NCBI RefSeq assembly: GCF_002943565.1
Contig: NZ_PJCH01000011.1
Span: 1-64,000 of the forward strand
DNA length: 64,000 nucleotides
Direction: 5' to 3'
From: Hyphococcus luteus
GTDB taxonomy: Bacteria; Pseudomonadota; Alphaproteobacteria; Caulobacterales; Parvularculaceae
Shown: positions 33,262 through 41,747 of the stretch, in pieces
Position numbering within the stretch: position 1 is the first letter of the stretch
How the letters are laid out: every line of letters begins with the position of its first letter
The notes under the pieces: generated by a model
Told to the model about the DNA's origin: nothing
The model's input: only the letters and a program-made list of their open reading frames with translations
Database searches by the model: none
Translations under genes and position numbers: made by a program

Positions 33262-35070
33262 TTAAAGCGCCGGCGCGGCGTCGGTGATCTGCAGTTGACC
33301 GGCGTCGCCGCCGCGCCAGTCATCGGCCCGGATTTTCCCGGCGACATGAAACCGCCCGCCGGACCGCAGGATTTCGCCCAAGGGCCCGCCCTCGGCCCGG
33401 AAGGCGATGGCGCGCGCCGCCTCGCCCGTCTGGCTGGTCAGCGTCAGAGAGAGATGGCCCTTGCCCACGGTCTTCAGATAGGCGGCGCGGCAGTCGGTGA
33501 GCGCAAATTGCGGCTCCGGATTGCCGGGGCCGTAGGGCCCAGCAGCGGCGACCAGATCGGCGAAGCTTTTCGTGACGGCGCTTGGGGAAACCACGGCGTC
33601 AATCTCGAGGCTGCGATTGGCGCGGGCCATCACCACGGCGCGGGCGAGCCGTTCATTCAAAAGCCGGCGGAAATCGCCGATGCGGGCGGGGTCAATGGTG
33701 AGGCCCGCCGCCATGGCGTGCCCGCCCCCGGCGACGAGGACGCCCTCTTCGCGCGCCGCCGACACCGCCGCGCCGAGATCGACGCCGGTGATCGAACGGC
33801 CGGAGCCTTTGCCGGTTCCTTCGTCGACGCCGATGACCACGACCGGCCGGTCGTAAAGTTCCTTCAGGCGCCCGGCGACGATGCCGATGACGCCCGGATG
33901 CCAGCCCTCGCCCGCCGTGACGATGACGTCGTCCGCATGGCGCTGGTTGCTCTCGATGTCGCGCAGGGCCGCCGCCTGCACCTCCGCCTCGATTTCCTGG
34001 CGCTCGGCGTTGAGGACATGCAGGCGCTCAACGAGGTCCTTGCGCTTTTCCGGGTCCTGCGTCGTCATCAGTTTGAAAGCGAGCCGGGCGTGGCCGATGC
34101 GCCCCGCCGCATTGATGCGCGGCCCGATAAGAAAGCCGAGATGATAGGCCGAGGGCGCGCCCTTCATGCCGGCGCGCGCGCCCAAGGCCTTGAGGCCCTG
34201 ATTGCCCTCGCCCCCGAGCACTTTGAGCCCTTGCGCCACCATCACGCGGGTGAGGCCGGTGATCGGCATGACGTCGCAGACAAGCCCGAGCGCCGCGAGA
34301 TCGAGCAGTCCCAGAAGGCTGGGCTCCGGGCGATCCTTGAAAAATCCGTCCTCACGCAAGGCGCGGTTCAACGCCACCAGCCCCATGAAGACGACGCCGG
34401 CCGCGGAAAGCCCGCCGAGCCCCGATGCGTCGTCCGGGCGGTTCGGGTTGACGACAGCGGCCGCGCCTTCCGGCGGCGGGCCGCTCATCTGGTGATGGTC
34501 GAAGACGACAATGTCGACGCCGTCCTTCGCGGCTTCTTCAACCGGCTCATGCGCCGCCGCGCCGCAATCGACGGTGACGATCAGATGCGCGCCGTCCCGA
34601 TGGAGCTGTTTGAACGCCGCGGCGCTCGGTCCGTATCCTTCCATGATGCGGTCCGGCAGATAGATGAGCGATTTGACGCCGATGGCGTCGAAATAAAGCT
34701 TCAGCATCGCCGCGGCGGTTGTTCCGTCCACGTCGTAATCGCCGAAAACGCCGATGGTCTCGCCGTCGCGGATGGCCCTGGCGAGCCGCGCCGCCGCGCG
34801 CTCCATATCTTTGAGAACGAAGGGATCGGGCATCGCGTCGCGCAGCGAAGGATTGAGATAGCTTTGCGTCTCCTCCGCGTCGACGCCCCTTGCAGCAAGA
34901 ATGCGCGCCAATACCGGGTCGAGGCCGGCGGCCCCGGCGATCGCCGCCGCGGCGTCCGCATCGGCTTCGCGCAGCCGCCAGCGCCGCCCCGAGGCGCTCT
35001 CGCCCATGGCGGGCAGGTCGATGAGCGGCATGGCGGCGTCGAAACTTGAAAGGGCGGGATCAGCATTCAT
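33262..35070 (-). CDS. recJ: Single-stranded-DNA-specific exonuclease RecJ
   Basis: About 602 residues from MNADPAL (an upstream Met at 35163 is possible, as is MPLIDLP at 35031; none has a clear ribosome binding site). The DHH phosphoesterase motifs are present: GVFGDYDVDGTTAA, TVDCGAAAHEP, VFDHHQMSG, and later GGHAMAAGLT of the DHHA1 domain. The C-terminal OB-fold is present. It degrades ssDNA 5' to 3' in recombination and mismatch repair. The neighbourhood (tRNA-Glu after it, a PAS protein divergent) gives no operon. A 617-residue antisense frame over this gene is a codon-bias shadow. Confidence 0.95.
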   Translation of the reverse strand: MNADPALSSFDAAMPLIDLPAMGESASGRRWRLREADADAAAAIAGAAGLDPVLARILAARGVDAEETQSYLNPSLRDAMPDPFVLKDMERAAARLARAIRDGETIGVFGDYDVDGTTAAAMLKLYFDAIGVKSLIYLPDRIMEGYGPSAAAFKQLHRDGAHLIVTVDCGAAAHEPVEEAAKDGVDIVVFDHHQMSGPPPEGAAAVVNPNRPDDASGLGGLSAAGVVFMGLVALNRALREDGFFKDRPEPSLLGLLDLAALGLVCDVMPITGLTRVMVAQGLKVLGGEGNQGLKALGARAGMKGAPSAYHLGFLIGPRINAAGRIGHARLAFKLMTTQDPEKRKDLVERLHVLNAERQEIEAEVQAAALRDIESNQRHADDVIVTAGEGWHPGVIGIVAGRLKELYDRPVVVIGVDEGTGKGSGRSITGVDLGAAVSAAREEGVLVAGGGHAMAAGLTIDPARIGDFRRLLNERLARAVVMARANRSLEIDAVVSPSAVTKSFADLVAAAGPYGPGNPEPQFALTDCRAAYLKTVGKGHLSLTLTSQTGEAARAIAFRAEGGPLGEILRSGGRFHVAGKIRADDWRGGDAGQLQITDAAPAL

Positions 35071-35249
35071 GAGCGCAATGGGGGGTGATTCGGGCGCCGC
35101 CGGGGCGGTTAACTTTCCCAAACCCGCCGTCGGCATGGCCTTGTAAGCAATTGGTAACCTCACTCCCGAAAAACTTAAGATAATTATCAGCTTGTGCGCT
35201 TTTACTCATCTTGCGCCTGTTCTGCGGGCCGGTGTGAAGGAACACTATC

Positions 35250-35312
35250 ATGCTGTTTTTCATAGCGTTTGACCTGTGCTGCTGCAGCGCTCGCGTGGCC
35301 GCCCATGTCTGA
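35250..35312 (+). CDS. Short upstream ORF with a Cys-Cys-Cys run
   Basis: A 20-codon frame (MLFFIAFDLCCCSARVAAHV) with AAGGA eight bases before its ATG. It ends inside the start region of the following PAS gene, so its stop (35310-35312) overlaps the PAS ATG at 35305. The PAS start itself has no ribosome binding site, which favours translational coupling. Three consecutive Cys codons are reminiscent of cysteine-sensing leader peptides. The coding status is uncertain; the pattern is seen directly, the role is speculation. Confidence 0.3.
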   Translation: MLFFIAFDLCCCSARVAAHV

Positions 35313-35763
35313 GGAGATTTCCTACGCCGCCGGTTTTGCCGGCTATGACGCCTTTCTGAAAGGCCTGATGGCCGCCGCGCCGGACATGATGGTCGCCTGC
35401 GACGGGGATTTCCGCATTTTGAGCGGCAATGAGGCGGCCCGGGCCTGTCTCGGACGCCGGGAAAGCGCTTTTCTGGGCCGCGCCATCGACGACTTCCTGC
35501 CCAGTCTCAGCGCGGATTTGAGAAGGCTGGGCCGCGGGCCGTTTCTGATCACAGGCCGTCGGGCCTGCCGCCATAATGGCGACAGCTTTCCCGTCGAAAT
35601 CCGCGGCTATGCGGGCGCGGCGGACGGCGAAACCCGCTACCTCCTGTTCATCTGCGATCTTTCCAAACAGGCAAGCGCGGACGAGCAGCGCGGCCGGGTG
35701 CAACAGCTCGTGGAAGAAGGCCGCACGCACAACGACATCGTGTTCGAAAGAGTTCAGCCCTAA
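35305..35763 (+). CDS. Stand-alone PAS domain protein
   Basis: 152 residues from MSEEISY. A single PAS domain (about residues 20-125) is marked by APDMMVACDGDFRILSGNEAARACLGRRESAFLG and by CRHNGDSFPVEIRGYAG with YLLFICDLS. No kinase, GGDEF or other output domain follows; the C-terminus is a short charged helix. It may sense a ligand or redox state and act through a partner. It is divergent from recJ (234 bases apart) and converges with the Ada-oxygenase gene. A 13-residue longer form from a TTG at 35269 is possible. Confidence 0.8.
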   Translation: MSEEISYAAGFAGYDAFLKGLMAAAPDMMVACDGDFRILSGNEAARACLGRRESAFLGRAIDDFLPSLSADLRRLGRGPFLITGRRACRHNGDSFPVEIRGYAGAADGETRYLLFICDLSKQASADEQRGRVQQLVEEGRTHNDIVFERVQP

Positions 35764-35774
35764 ACAGCCGGTCT

Positions 35775-36734
35775 CTACGCCGCATCGTGAAAGATGACGC
35801 CTAGGCAGTAGCGCGCCCCGCTCCTGACTTCCGAAACGCCGTGGCGCATTTTCACGCGATAGGTTCCGCGCGCGCCTTCCAGGGGCCGCTCATTGACGGC
35901 GAAAGCGATGGCGCTTCCCTTTTCAAGCGGCGCGACCATAGCGCGGGACTGACGCCGCGGCGTCTGCTCGGTCATTACGAATTCGCCGCCCTCGAAATCG
36001 CGCCCGGGCTGTGACAACAAAATCGCAATCTGGATCGGAAACACTTCGCCGCCATAAAGATCCTGGTGCAGACGATTATAATCGCCGGGCCCGTATTTGA
36101 GGATCAGCGGCGTCGGGCGCTTCTGACCGGCTTTTGCGCAGCGCCTGCGATAGGCCGCATGATCGTGCGGATAGGTCCGATCCTGTTTCAGCGCTTTCGC
36201 CCATTCGTTCGCCAGCGGCGCCAGCTTCTCATAAAGGCCGGTCCTTAAGTCGGAAACCAATTGCGGCGCGGGATCGGCGAAATAGCGGTATTCCCCTTCG
36301 CCGAAGCCGTGACGGCGCATCACCACGCGCGAGCGGTAAAGCGCATCCTCTTCATACGCGTTGATCAGCCCCGCGCAGTCTTCATCGCTCAAAAGACGGC
36401 CCAGCGCCGCCCAACCATTTGTGTTGAGCGCGTCATGGGCGCGGCCCCAGTCGAGCTCATCAATGCGGTCCTTTACGCCGCCGATGAGAAAGCGGTCCGG
36501 GCGGCAGCGTTTGCAGGGGCGAAAACCCGCCGCCTCCGCTTCGGCCCGGGTCTCGGTGAAAAAGACATTCTCGCGTTTGGGGCGGCCGGAGCAGGACGGC
36601 AGGCAGTAAACGCCTGTGGTTTTGACACAGGTCCAGAACGTCCCGTCAGCCGACGCATCACGCCGCAAAACGGCGTCCCAGCGTTCGCTGTCGAGGTCTT
36701 CGGGCGGGTGAACGAGACGCAAAGATGCGGACAT
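35775..36734 (-). CDS. Ada zinc domain fused to a 2OG-Fe(II) oxygenase
   Basis: 319 residues. The N-terminal Ada metal-binding domain has Cys44 (acceptor position, TTGVYCLPSC), Cys48, Cys74 and Cys77 (CKRC). The C-terminal part is a 2-oxoglutarate/Fe(II) oxygenase: His223-x-Asp225 in YNRLHQDLYGG, His298 in KMRHGVSE and Arg308 as the 2OG-binding candidate. It resembles the nucleic-acid-modifying Oxygenase-NA (DUF2086) group. In Ada, the domain takes methyl groups from DNA phosphotriesters and activates transcription; the oxygenase would remove alkyl damage oxidatively like AlkB. The fusion suggests a damage-targeted repair enzyme. There is no AraC helix-turn-helix and no O6-methyltransferase part. 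It lies downstream of DUF3297 and glpX on the same strand. Confidence 0.85.
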   Translation of the reverse strand: MSASLRLVHPPEDLDSERWDAVLRRDASADGTFWTCVKTTGVYCLPSCSGRPKRENVFFTETRAEAEAAGFRPCKRCRPDRFLIGGVKDRIDELDWGRAHDALNTNGWAALGRLLSDEDCAGLINAYEEDALYRSRVVMRRHGFGEGEYRYFADPAPQLVSDLRTGLYEKLAPLANEWAKALKQDRTYPHDHAAYRRRCAKAGQKRPTPLILKYGPGDYNRLHQDLYGGEVFPIQIAILLSQPGRDFEGGEFVMTEQTPRRQSRAMVAPLEKGSAIAFAVNERPLEGARGTYRVKMRHGVSEVRSGARYCLGVIFHDAA

Positions 36735-36806
36735 GGGCGGCCTCCTTTATTCAAGGCCGCCAGCCTAACAGGCGGAGGCGGTGGCCGCCGCCCGGTTCTT
36801 GCGGGG

Positions 36807-37058
36807 CTATTTGCGCTCTTTGATGTAGGGCTCGACCTTGCCTTTGAGCGTAATGGTCAGGGGATTGCCCTTGCGGTCGAGGCTCTTGCCCGCGGCGACC
36901 TTAATCCAGCCTTCGGAAATGCAATATTCCTCGACATTGGTCTTTTCCGCGCCGTTGAAGAGGATGCCCACCTCATGTTCGAGGATCGCCGCATTGTAAT
37001 GCGGGCTCTTCGGATTGACGGACAAACGGTCGGGAAGCTCAGGAAGCTCTTCTGACAT
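36807..37058 (-). CDS. DUF3297 family protein
   Basis: 83 residues with the conserved text DRLSVNPKSPHYN, GILFNGAEKTNVEEYCISEGWI and GNPLTITLKGKVEPY, diagnostic for DUF3297. The function is unknown. The small, soluble, possibly beta-rich protein is ten bases after glpX, so it is co-transcribed with it. A ribosome binding site (TAGGAGGAG) lies right before its start, overlapping the glpX end. Confidence 0.9.
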   Translation of the reverse strand: MSEELPELPDRLSVNPKSPHYNAAILEHEVGILFNGAEKTNVEEYCISEGWIKVAAGKSLDRKGNPLTITLKGKVEPYIKERK

Positions 37059-37067
37059 GGGCTCCTC

Positions 37068-38027
37068 CTAGCGTTCCGAGCGCGCCCGGATATAGCGGAT
37101 CGTGCGGGTTTTCGAGCGCATCACCACCGTATGGGTGTGGACATAGCCCGGCTCCCAGCGGACGCCGTTGAGCATGGTGCCGTCGGTGACGCCCGTCGCC
37201 GCGAAGAAAACGTCGCCGGAGGCGAGATCCATGAGGCTGTATTTCTTATTGAGATCGGTGATGCCGAGGCGCTCGGCGCGCCCGCGCTCATCGTCATTAC
37301 GGAAATGCAGGCGGCCCTGCATCTGCCCGCCGACACAGCGAAGCGCCGCCGCGGCCAAGACGCCTTCGGGCGCGCCGCCCCGACCCACATAAAGGTCGAT
37401 GCCGGTCGTTTTTTCCGTCGTGTGAAAAACGCCGGCGACGTCTCCATCGGGAATGAGGAAGACCCGCGAGCCCATCTTGCGGGCGCCGTCGATCAGCGGC
37501 TTGTGGCGCTCGCGGTCGAGAATGCACAGCGTGATGTCGTCGGTTCCGACATTCTTTTCCTTGGCGAGCGCCTCGATATTGTCTTCCACCGGCGCGTCGA
37601 GATCGATGATCCCGTCCGGAAAACCGGGCCCGCAGGCGACCTTGTCCATGTAAACGTCCGGCGCATGAAGCATGGTGCCGCCCTGCGCCATGGCGACGAC
37701 GGCGAGCGCATTCGACATGGCCTTGGCGGTCAGCGTCGTGCCTTCCAGCGGATCGAGGGCGATGTCGACCTTGGGACCGTCGCCGAGCCCAACCTTCTCG
37801 CCGATATAAAGCATCGGCGCTTCGTCGCGCTCGCCTTCGCCGATCACGACCTTGCCGTCGATATGGAGCTTGTTCAGCGCATCGCGCAAGGCTGTGACGG
37901 CTGCATCGTCGGCGCCTTCCTTGTCGCCCCGCCCGATCATCTTCGAGGCGGCGATGGCGGCGGCCTCGGTGCAGCGGCCGACCTCCATGGTCAATACGCG
38001 GTCTAGAAACTTCTCATCTGCGGACAT
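37068..38027 (-). CDS. glpX: Class II fructose-1,6-bisphosphatase
   Basis: 319 residues with GlpX motifs: EAAAIAASKMIGRGDKEGAD near the N-terminus, GEGERDEAPMLYIGE with the metal-binding acidic residues, ALDPLEGTTLTAK, and GRGGAPEGVLAAAALR. It removes a phosphate from fructose-1,6-bisphosphate in gluconeogenesis and may serve as sedoheptulose-bisphosphatase. In many alphaproteobacteria it lies next to homoserine dehydrogenase; here it follows a small lipoprotein gene (54-base gap) and precedes DUF3297. All key residues appear intact. Confidence 0.96.
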   Translation of the reverse strand: MSADEKFLDRVLTMEVGRCTEAAAIAASKMIGRGDKEGADDAAVTALRDALNKLHIDGKVVIGEGERDEAPMLYIGEKVGLGDGPKVDIALDPLEGTTLTAKAMSNALAVVAMAQGGTMLHAPDVYMDKVACGPGFPDGIIDLDAPVEDNIEALAKEKNVGTDDITLCILDRERHKPLIDGARKMGSRVFLIPDGDVAGVFHTTEKTTGIDLYVGRGGAPEGVLAAAALRCVGGQMQGRLHFRNDDERGRAERLGITDLNKKYSLMDLASGDVFFAATGVTDGTMLNGVRWEPGYVHTHTVVMRSKTRTIRYIRARSER

Positions 38028-38081
38028 CTTGCTCTTTCCATATTCCAGTCAGGCCGGGCGCCCGTCGCCCGGCGAAAAATC

Positions 38082-38558
38082 TCATTGCGCCTCGGACGGC
38101 GGCTCCAGCTTGTCGCGGCGCTCCTGCGCGGCCGCTGCGCTGTCGCGCGCCACCCGTTCTTTCAGGGCGTCGCCTTCCGCGTGCAAATCGTCGGCCAGTT
38201 CAGCTTCAGAGGCGGCCCGGTCGGCGGCGACCTCCTCATCCAGGCGCTCGCGCAGGCCGGTCAGCTCTTCCATTTGCTCCTCGACCGTCTTGGGCGAGGG
38301 CTTTTCCGGCCGGTCCTCTTTGCCCGGGGTTTTGGAGAGATCGGGAAACTCGCCGCCGCCCTGCTCGGCCCGGCGCTCGGCGATTCGCGCCGCCACATCC
38401 GGGTTTTGCGGTTTGTCGCCGGCGATCTCTTCATACTTAACGATGCCCGGCGGAGCGAACCGGGAAAGGTCGGCATTCGCGCATCCCCCGGCCGCCAGCA
38501 ATCCGGCCGCCGCAAAGACGTAGGAAATAAGCGAAAGAGACAGTTTTACAGCGGACAC
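38082..38558 (-). CDS. Hypothetical acidic lipoprotein with coiled-coil character
   Basis: 158 residues: a lipoprotein signal ending in AAGGC (Cys about residue 26), a conserved-looking block FAPPGIVKYEEIAGDKP, then highly charged Glu/Arg/Ala-rich sequence. The last 70 residues, about 88-150, have heptad-like spacing. I recognise no family. It is the first gene of the minus-strand run leading to glpX, and is divergent from phaC with a 62-base gap. The KYEEIAGDKPQNP block recurs in proteins of unknown function in related bacteria as far as I recall, but that is not firm. Confidence 0.7.
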   Translation of the reverse strand: MSAVKLSLSLISYVFAAAGLLAAGGCANADLSRFAPPGIVKYEEIAGDKPQNPDVAARIAERRAEQGGGEFPDLSKTPGKEDRPEKPSPKTVEEQMEELTGLRERLDEEVAADRAASEAELADDLHAEGDALKERVARDSAAAAQERRDKLEPPSEAQ

Positions 38559-38620
38559 GCGGCCATCCTATAAGGGCCCAAGGACGATACAAACAGGACC
38601 TTTAACCCTTAACCGGGCGT

Positions 38621-40588
38621 GTGGCGCAAGTGAAAGACGAAACCGGCAAAAAATCCCCTTCCAAGAAGCGGAAAAAGGCGAAAAAAAAGGCCGCTGGAAC
38701 GGGCTCCGCCGCTCAAAAGCCAGACAAAACGAAGGCCGAGGACAATCCAAAATCCGCCTCGTCTTCGTCCGGCAAGGCGTCGCAAGAAGGCCCGCGCTCC
38801 CTTTACGGGGATTTCGACGCCCTTTCCGAATATCTCACCGAGGTCAGCGGCAGGAGCCAGGAAGTCCTGCGCGAGTTCGCCCTGCGCAATCAGGACATGC
38901 GCCGGCTCACCGGCCAGATCCCCGCCGACCCCATGAATATCGGCGAAGCCTTTCAGGAAATGATGAAGGGCCTTTCCATTGATCCGGGCCTCGTCATGCA
39001 GCGCCAGTTCATGCTGTGGGGCGAGTACGCCCGGCTGATGGCCAATATGTCCCTAAAGATCGCCGGCGAGGAAACGAAACCCGCCATCGAGCCCGAAAAG
39101 ACGGACAAGCGCTTCGCCCATCCGGCGTGGAACGACAATCCCATGCTGGATTTCGTCAAGCAGTTCTATCTCATCTTTGCGCGCTGGCTCGAAAAGACCA
39201 TCGCCGAAATCGACTTCGAGGACGAGCACGATAAGAAAAAAGCGGAGTTTTTCACCCGCCAGTTTATCGACGCTTTCGCGCCGTCGAACTTCGCCATGTT
39301 CAATCCGGAAGTGATCGAGGCGACGCTCGACTCGAAAGGCGAAAACCTTCTGAAGGGTTTGAAGAACTTTCTCGAAGATATCGACCGCGGCCATGGCGAA
39401 CTGGCGATCCGGCAGGCCGACCTCAACTATTTCAAGCTCGGCGAGAACATTGCGACGACGCCGGGCAAGGTGGTTTTCCAGAACGAGATCTTCCAGCTCA
39501 TTCAATATACGCCGACTACGGAAAAAGTCGCGAAGACGCCGATGCTGATCGTCCCGCCCTGGATCAACAAGTTCTACATCCTCGATCTGCAGCCGCAGAA
39601 CTCCTTCATTCACTGGTTGGTGGATCAGGGCCGCACGGTGTTCGTCATGTCATGGGTCAATCCGGGCCCGGAGCTCAAAGACAAGACGTTCGAAGATTAT
39701 ATCAAGCAGGGTTTTTTCGAGGCGCTGGACGCCGTGAAGAAAGCGACCGGCGAGGAGAAAGCCGATGTGATCGGCTACTGCATCGGCGGGACGATGCTCT
39801 CGACGGCGCTCGCCCTGATGGCGAAAAAGGGCGACAAACGCGTCAATTCAGCCACCTTTTTCACGGCGCAGGCGGATTTTAAGGAATCCGGCGATCTTCT
39901 TCTCTTTGTCGACGACGAACAGCTCGACGCCATCGAGAAACAGATGGATGCGGCGGGCGGCGTTCTCGAAGGACGCGCCATGGCGACGACCTTCAACATG
40001 CTGCGCTCCAACGACCTCATCTGGTCCTTCGTCATCAATAACTACCTGAAAGGCCAGGATCCGGCGCGATTCGATCTCCTCTACTGGAACTCGGATGCGA
40101 CGCGCATGCCGAAAAAAGTCCATCTGTTTTACCTGCGCGAATTCTACCAGCATAACCGCCTCGCCAAGGGCGACATGGTGATGGACAACCACAAGCTCGA
40201 TCTCGGCGACGTGACGCTTCCTATCTTCATGCAGGCGGGCGAGACCGACCATATCGCGCCTCATAATTCCGTCTACAGAACGGCGCGTTTGTTCGCCTCC
40301 GGCGAAAACAGCAAAGTGGAATACATGCTCGCCGGCTCCGGGCATATTGCGGGCGTCGTCAACCATCCCGACAAGCACAAATACCATCACTCGATCAACA
40401 AGAAGCTGCCGAAGACGCTCGAAGAATGGAAGGCCGGCGCCGAACGCCATCCGGGCTCCTGGTGGCCTTACTGGATCGAGTGGCTGAACGGCGTCAGCCC
40501 GGGCGAAACGCAAGCGCGCCAGCCCGGCGATGGCGGTCTCGAGGTCATCGAGGATGCGCCGGGGAGCTATGTCAAAGTGAAGGCCTGA
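38621..40588 (+). CDS. phaC: Class I polyhydroxyalkanoate synthase
   Basis: 655 residues from GTG at 38621 (another in-frame GTG at 38630). The lipase-like box GYCIGGT holds the nucleophile Cys387; the triad is completed by Asp in AGETDHIAP and His in GSGHIAGVVN. PWINKFYILDL and FVMSWVNPG are typical. The first ~60 residues are an unusual Lys/Ser/Ala-rich low-complexity extension (KKRKKAKKK). It may be disordered and bind DNA or granule proteins. The enzyme polymerises hydroxyacyl-CoA into storage granules. There is no phaA, phaB or phaR nearby. The N-acetyltransferase follows 53 bases later, probably in one transcript. Confidence 0.95.
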   Translation: MAQVKDETGKKSPSKKRKKAKKKAAGTGSAAQKPDKTKAEDNPKSASSSSGKASQEGPRSLYGDFDALSEYLTEVSGRSQEVLREFALRNQDMRRLTGQIPADPMNIGEAFQEMMKGLSIDPGLVMQRQFMLWGEYARLMANMSLKIAGEETKPAIEPEKTDKRFAHPAWNDNPMLDFVKQFYLIFARWLEKTIAEIDFEDEHDKKKAEFFTRQFIDAFAPSNFAMFNPEVIEATLDSKGENLLKGLKNFLEDIDRGHGELAIRQADLNYFKLGENIATTPGKVVFQNEIFQLIQYTPTTEKVAKTPMLIVPPWINKFYILDLQPQNSFIHWLVDQGRTVFVMSWVNPGPELKDKTFEDYIKQGFFEALDAVKKATGEEKADVIGYCIGGTMLSTALALMAKKGDKRVNSATFFTAQADFKESGDLLLFVDDEQLDAIEKQMDAAGGVLEGRAMATTFNMLRSNDLIWSFVINNYLKGQDPARFDLLYWNSDATRMPKKVHLFYLREFYQHNRLAKGDMVMDNHKLDLGDVTLPIFMQAGETDHIAPHNSVYRTARLFASGENSKVEYMLAGSGHIAGVVNHPDKHKYHHSINKKLPKTLEEWKAGAERHPGSWWPYWIEWLNGVSPGETQARQPGDGGLEVIEDAPGSYVKVKA

Positions 40589-40641
40589 GCCCCTTGCGCG
40601 GCCATGCTGGAAGCGCGGCCAAAACCGCAAGAGAAACATTC

Positions 40642-41454
40642 ATGGACATTTCCGCCTATTTCGACCGCATCGGCTATCGCGGCGCGCCCCGGGTAGACCT
40701 CGCAACGCTGAAAGCCGTTCACCGCGCCCATGTGCTGGCGATCCCGTTTGAAAACCTAGACGTGCAGTTCGGCGTTCCGGTGAGCCGGTCGGCCGGCGCC
40801 GTGTTCGACAAGCTCGTGACGCGCAGGCGCGGCGGCTGGTGTTATGAAATGAACGGCCTTCTCGGTTGGGCGCTGGAGGAAATCGGCTTCAAGGTCGCGC
40901 GCCTCGCCGCCGCCGTCGACCGTGAAAACCGCGGCGACAGCGCCGTGGGCAATCACCTGGCGCTTATGGTCACGCTCGACGAGCCGTGGCTCGCCGACGC
41001 CGGTTTCGGCAAGGGCCTCATCGAACCGGTTCCGCTCAAGCAAGGCCCTTTCGACAACGGCTTCCTGCCCTGCCGGCTTGACCGGATCGAGGGCGGTTGG
41101 TGGCGTTATCGCAGCGACCCGCAAAGTGAGGCGTCGAGTTTCGATTTGCATCCCGACATGCGCGAGGACGCATTGCTTGAAAATCGCTGCGCCTGGCTGC
41201 AGAGCAATGAGGCGTCGCCTTTCGTGCAGAACGCCGTCGTCCAGCGCTGGCGTGAGGGCGAGCATCTGTGCCTGCGCGGACGCGTATTGCTGCGTCATGC
41301 GCCGGCGCAAACGACGACCGAAATGCTCGAAAGCGAAGACGCTTTCATGCGGCTGTTAAAAGACAAGTTCGATCTCGACCTGCCGGAGGCTGCGGCGCTC
41401 TGGCCGAAAATCTGCGCGCGCCACGACGCGCTTTTCAGCGCATGTGCAAATTAA
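40642..41454 (+). CDS. nat: Arylamine N-acetyltransferase
   Basis: 270 residues with the NAT triad Cys67 (RGGWCYEMNG), His105 (GNHLALMV) and Asp119 (ADAGFGK). IPFENLD near residue 34 is family-specific. It transfers acetyl from CoA to arylamines or hydrazines. In several actinobacteria and proteobacteria NATs act in catabolism or secondary metabolism; the role here is unknown. The frame is open upstream into phaC, but GAGAAAC precedes the ATG at 40642 and homology begins there. A perfect CtrA box sits at its stop codon and belongs to the next gene. Confidence 0.93.
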   Translation: MDISAYFDRIGYRGAPRVDLATLKAVHRAHVLAIPFENLDVQFGVPVSRSAGAVFDKLVTRRRGGWCYEMNGLLGWALEEIGFKVARLAAAVDRENRGDSAVGNHLALMVTLDEPWLADAGFGKGLIEPVPLKQGPFDNGFLPCRLDRIEGGWWRYRSDPQSEASSFDLHPDMREDALLENRCAWLQSNEASPFVQNAVVQRWREGEHLCLRGRVLLRHAPAQTTTEMLESEDAFMRLLKDKFDLDLPEAAALWPKICARHDALFSACAN

Positions 41455-41465
41455 CTTTTCGTTAA
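41451..41465 (+). promoter_or_regulatory. Perfect CtrA box upstream of a small gene
   Basis: TTAACTTTTCGTTAA is an exact TTAA-N7-TTAA site. It overlaps the nat stop and lies 52 bases before the ATG at 41517. The same strand holds a further TTAA half-site at about 41497-41500. Confidence 0.6.
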
Positions 41466-41516
41466 TCATATCGAATCACTTTCGACATCTCTGACTTAAC
41501 AGCCGGGGGGCGATGC

Positions 41517-41723
41517 ATGAGCCGGATGGACGTCACAACGCAGGAGCTGTTCCTGCGACTGGGAACGACTTCGCTATCGCGCAGCGCGCGGGCCGATGCA
41601 CTGTTCCGGAGATTGCGTTCGGCTGAACAGGACCAACTCGCCGGCGATCTGATGCGTGCGCCCAAGCGCGTCAAAACGCCGGATGCGCAAAACATCCAGC
41701 GCGAGCCTAAATTTTCGAAATAA
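41517..41723 (+). CDS. Small basic hypothetical protein, possible CtrA target
   Basis: 68 residues, basic and Arg/Leu-rich with no membrane segment (MSRMDVTTQELFLRLG...). GGGGGG lies about seven bases before the ATG, and a perfect CtrA box lies 52 bases upstream. Together these support a real gene in spite of its size and lack of recognised family. It ends 24 bases before the converging grxD. An antisense frame at 41462-41695 has no ribosome binding site and is less likely. A role in cell cycle or motility is suggested only by the box. Confidence 0.5.
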   Translation: MSRMDVTTQELFLRLGTTSLSRSARADALFRRLRSAEQDQLAGDLMRAPKRVKTPDAQNIQREPKFSK

Positions 41724-41747
41724 CCGGAATGGCGTTCAGACCGCGGG

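Noticed and set aside
33196-35049. 617-residue plus-strand frame antisense to recJ
   Set aside because: RecJ motifs on the other strand are complete; the plus frame is an Arg/Ala/Gly-rich shadow from GC-rich third positions.
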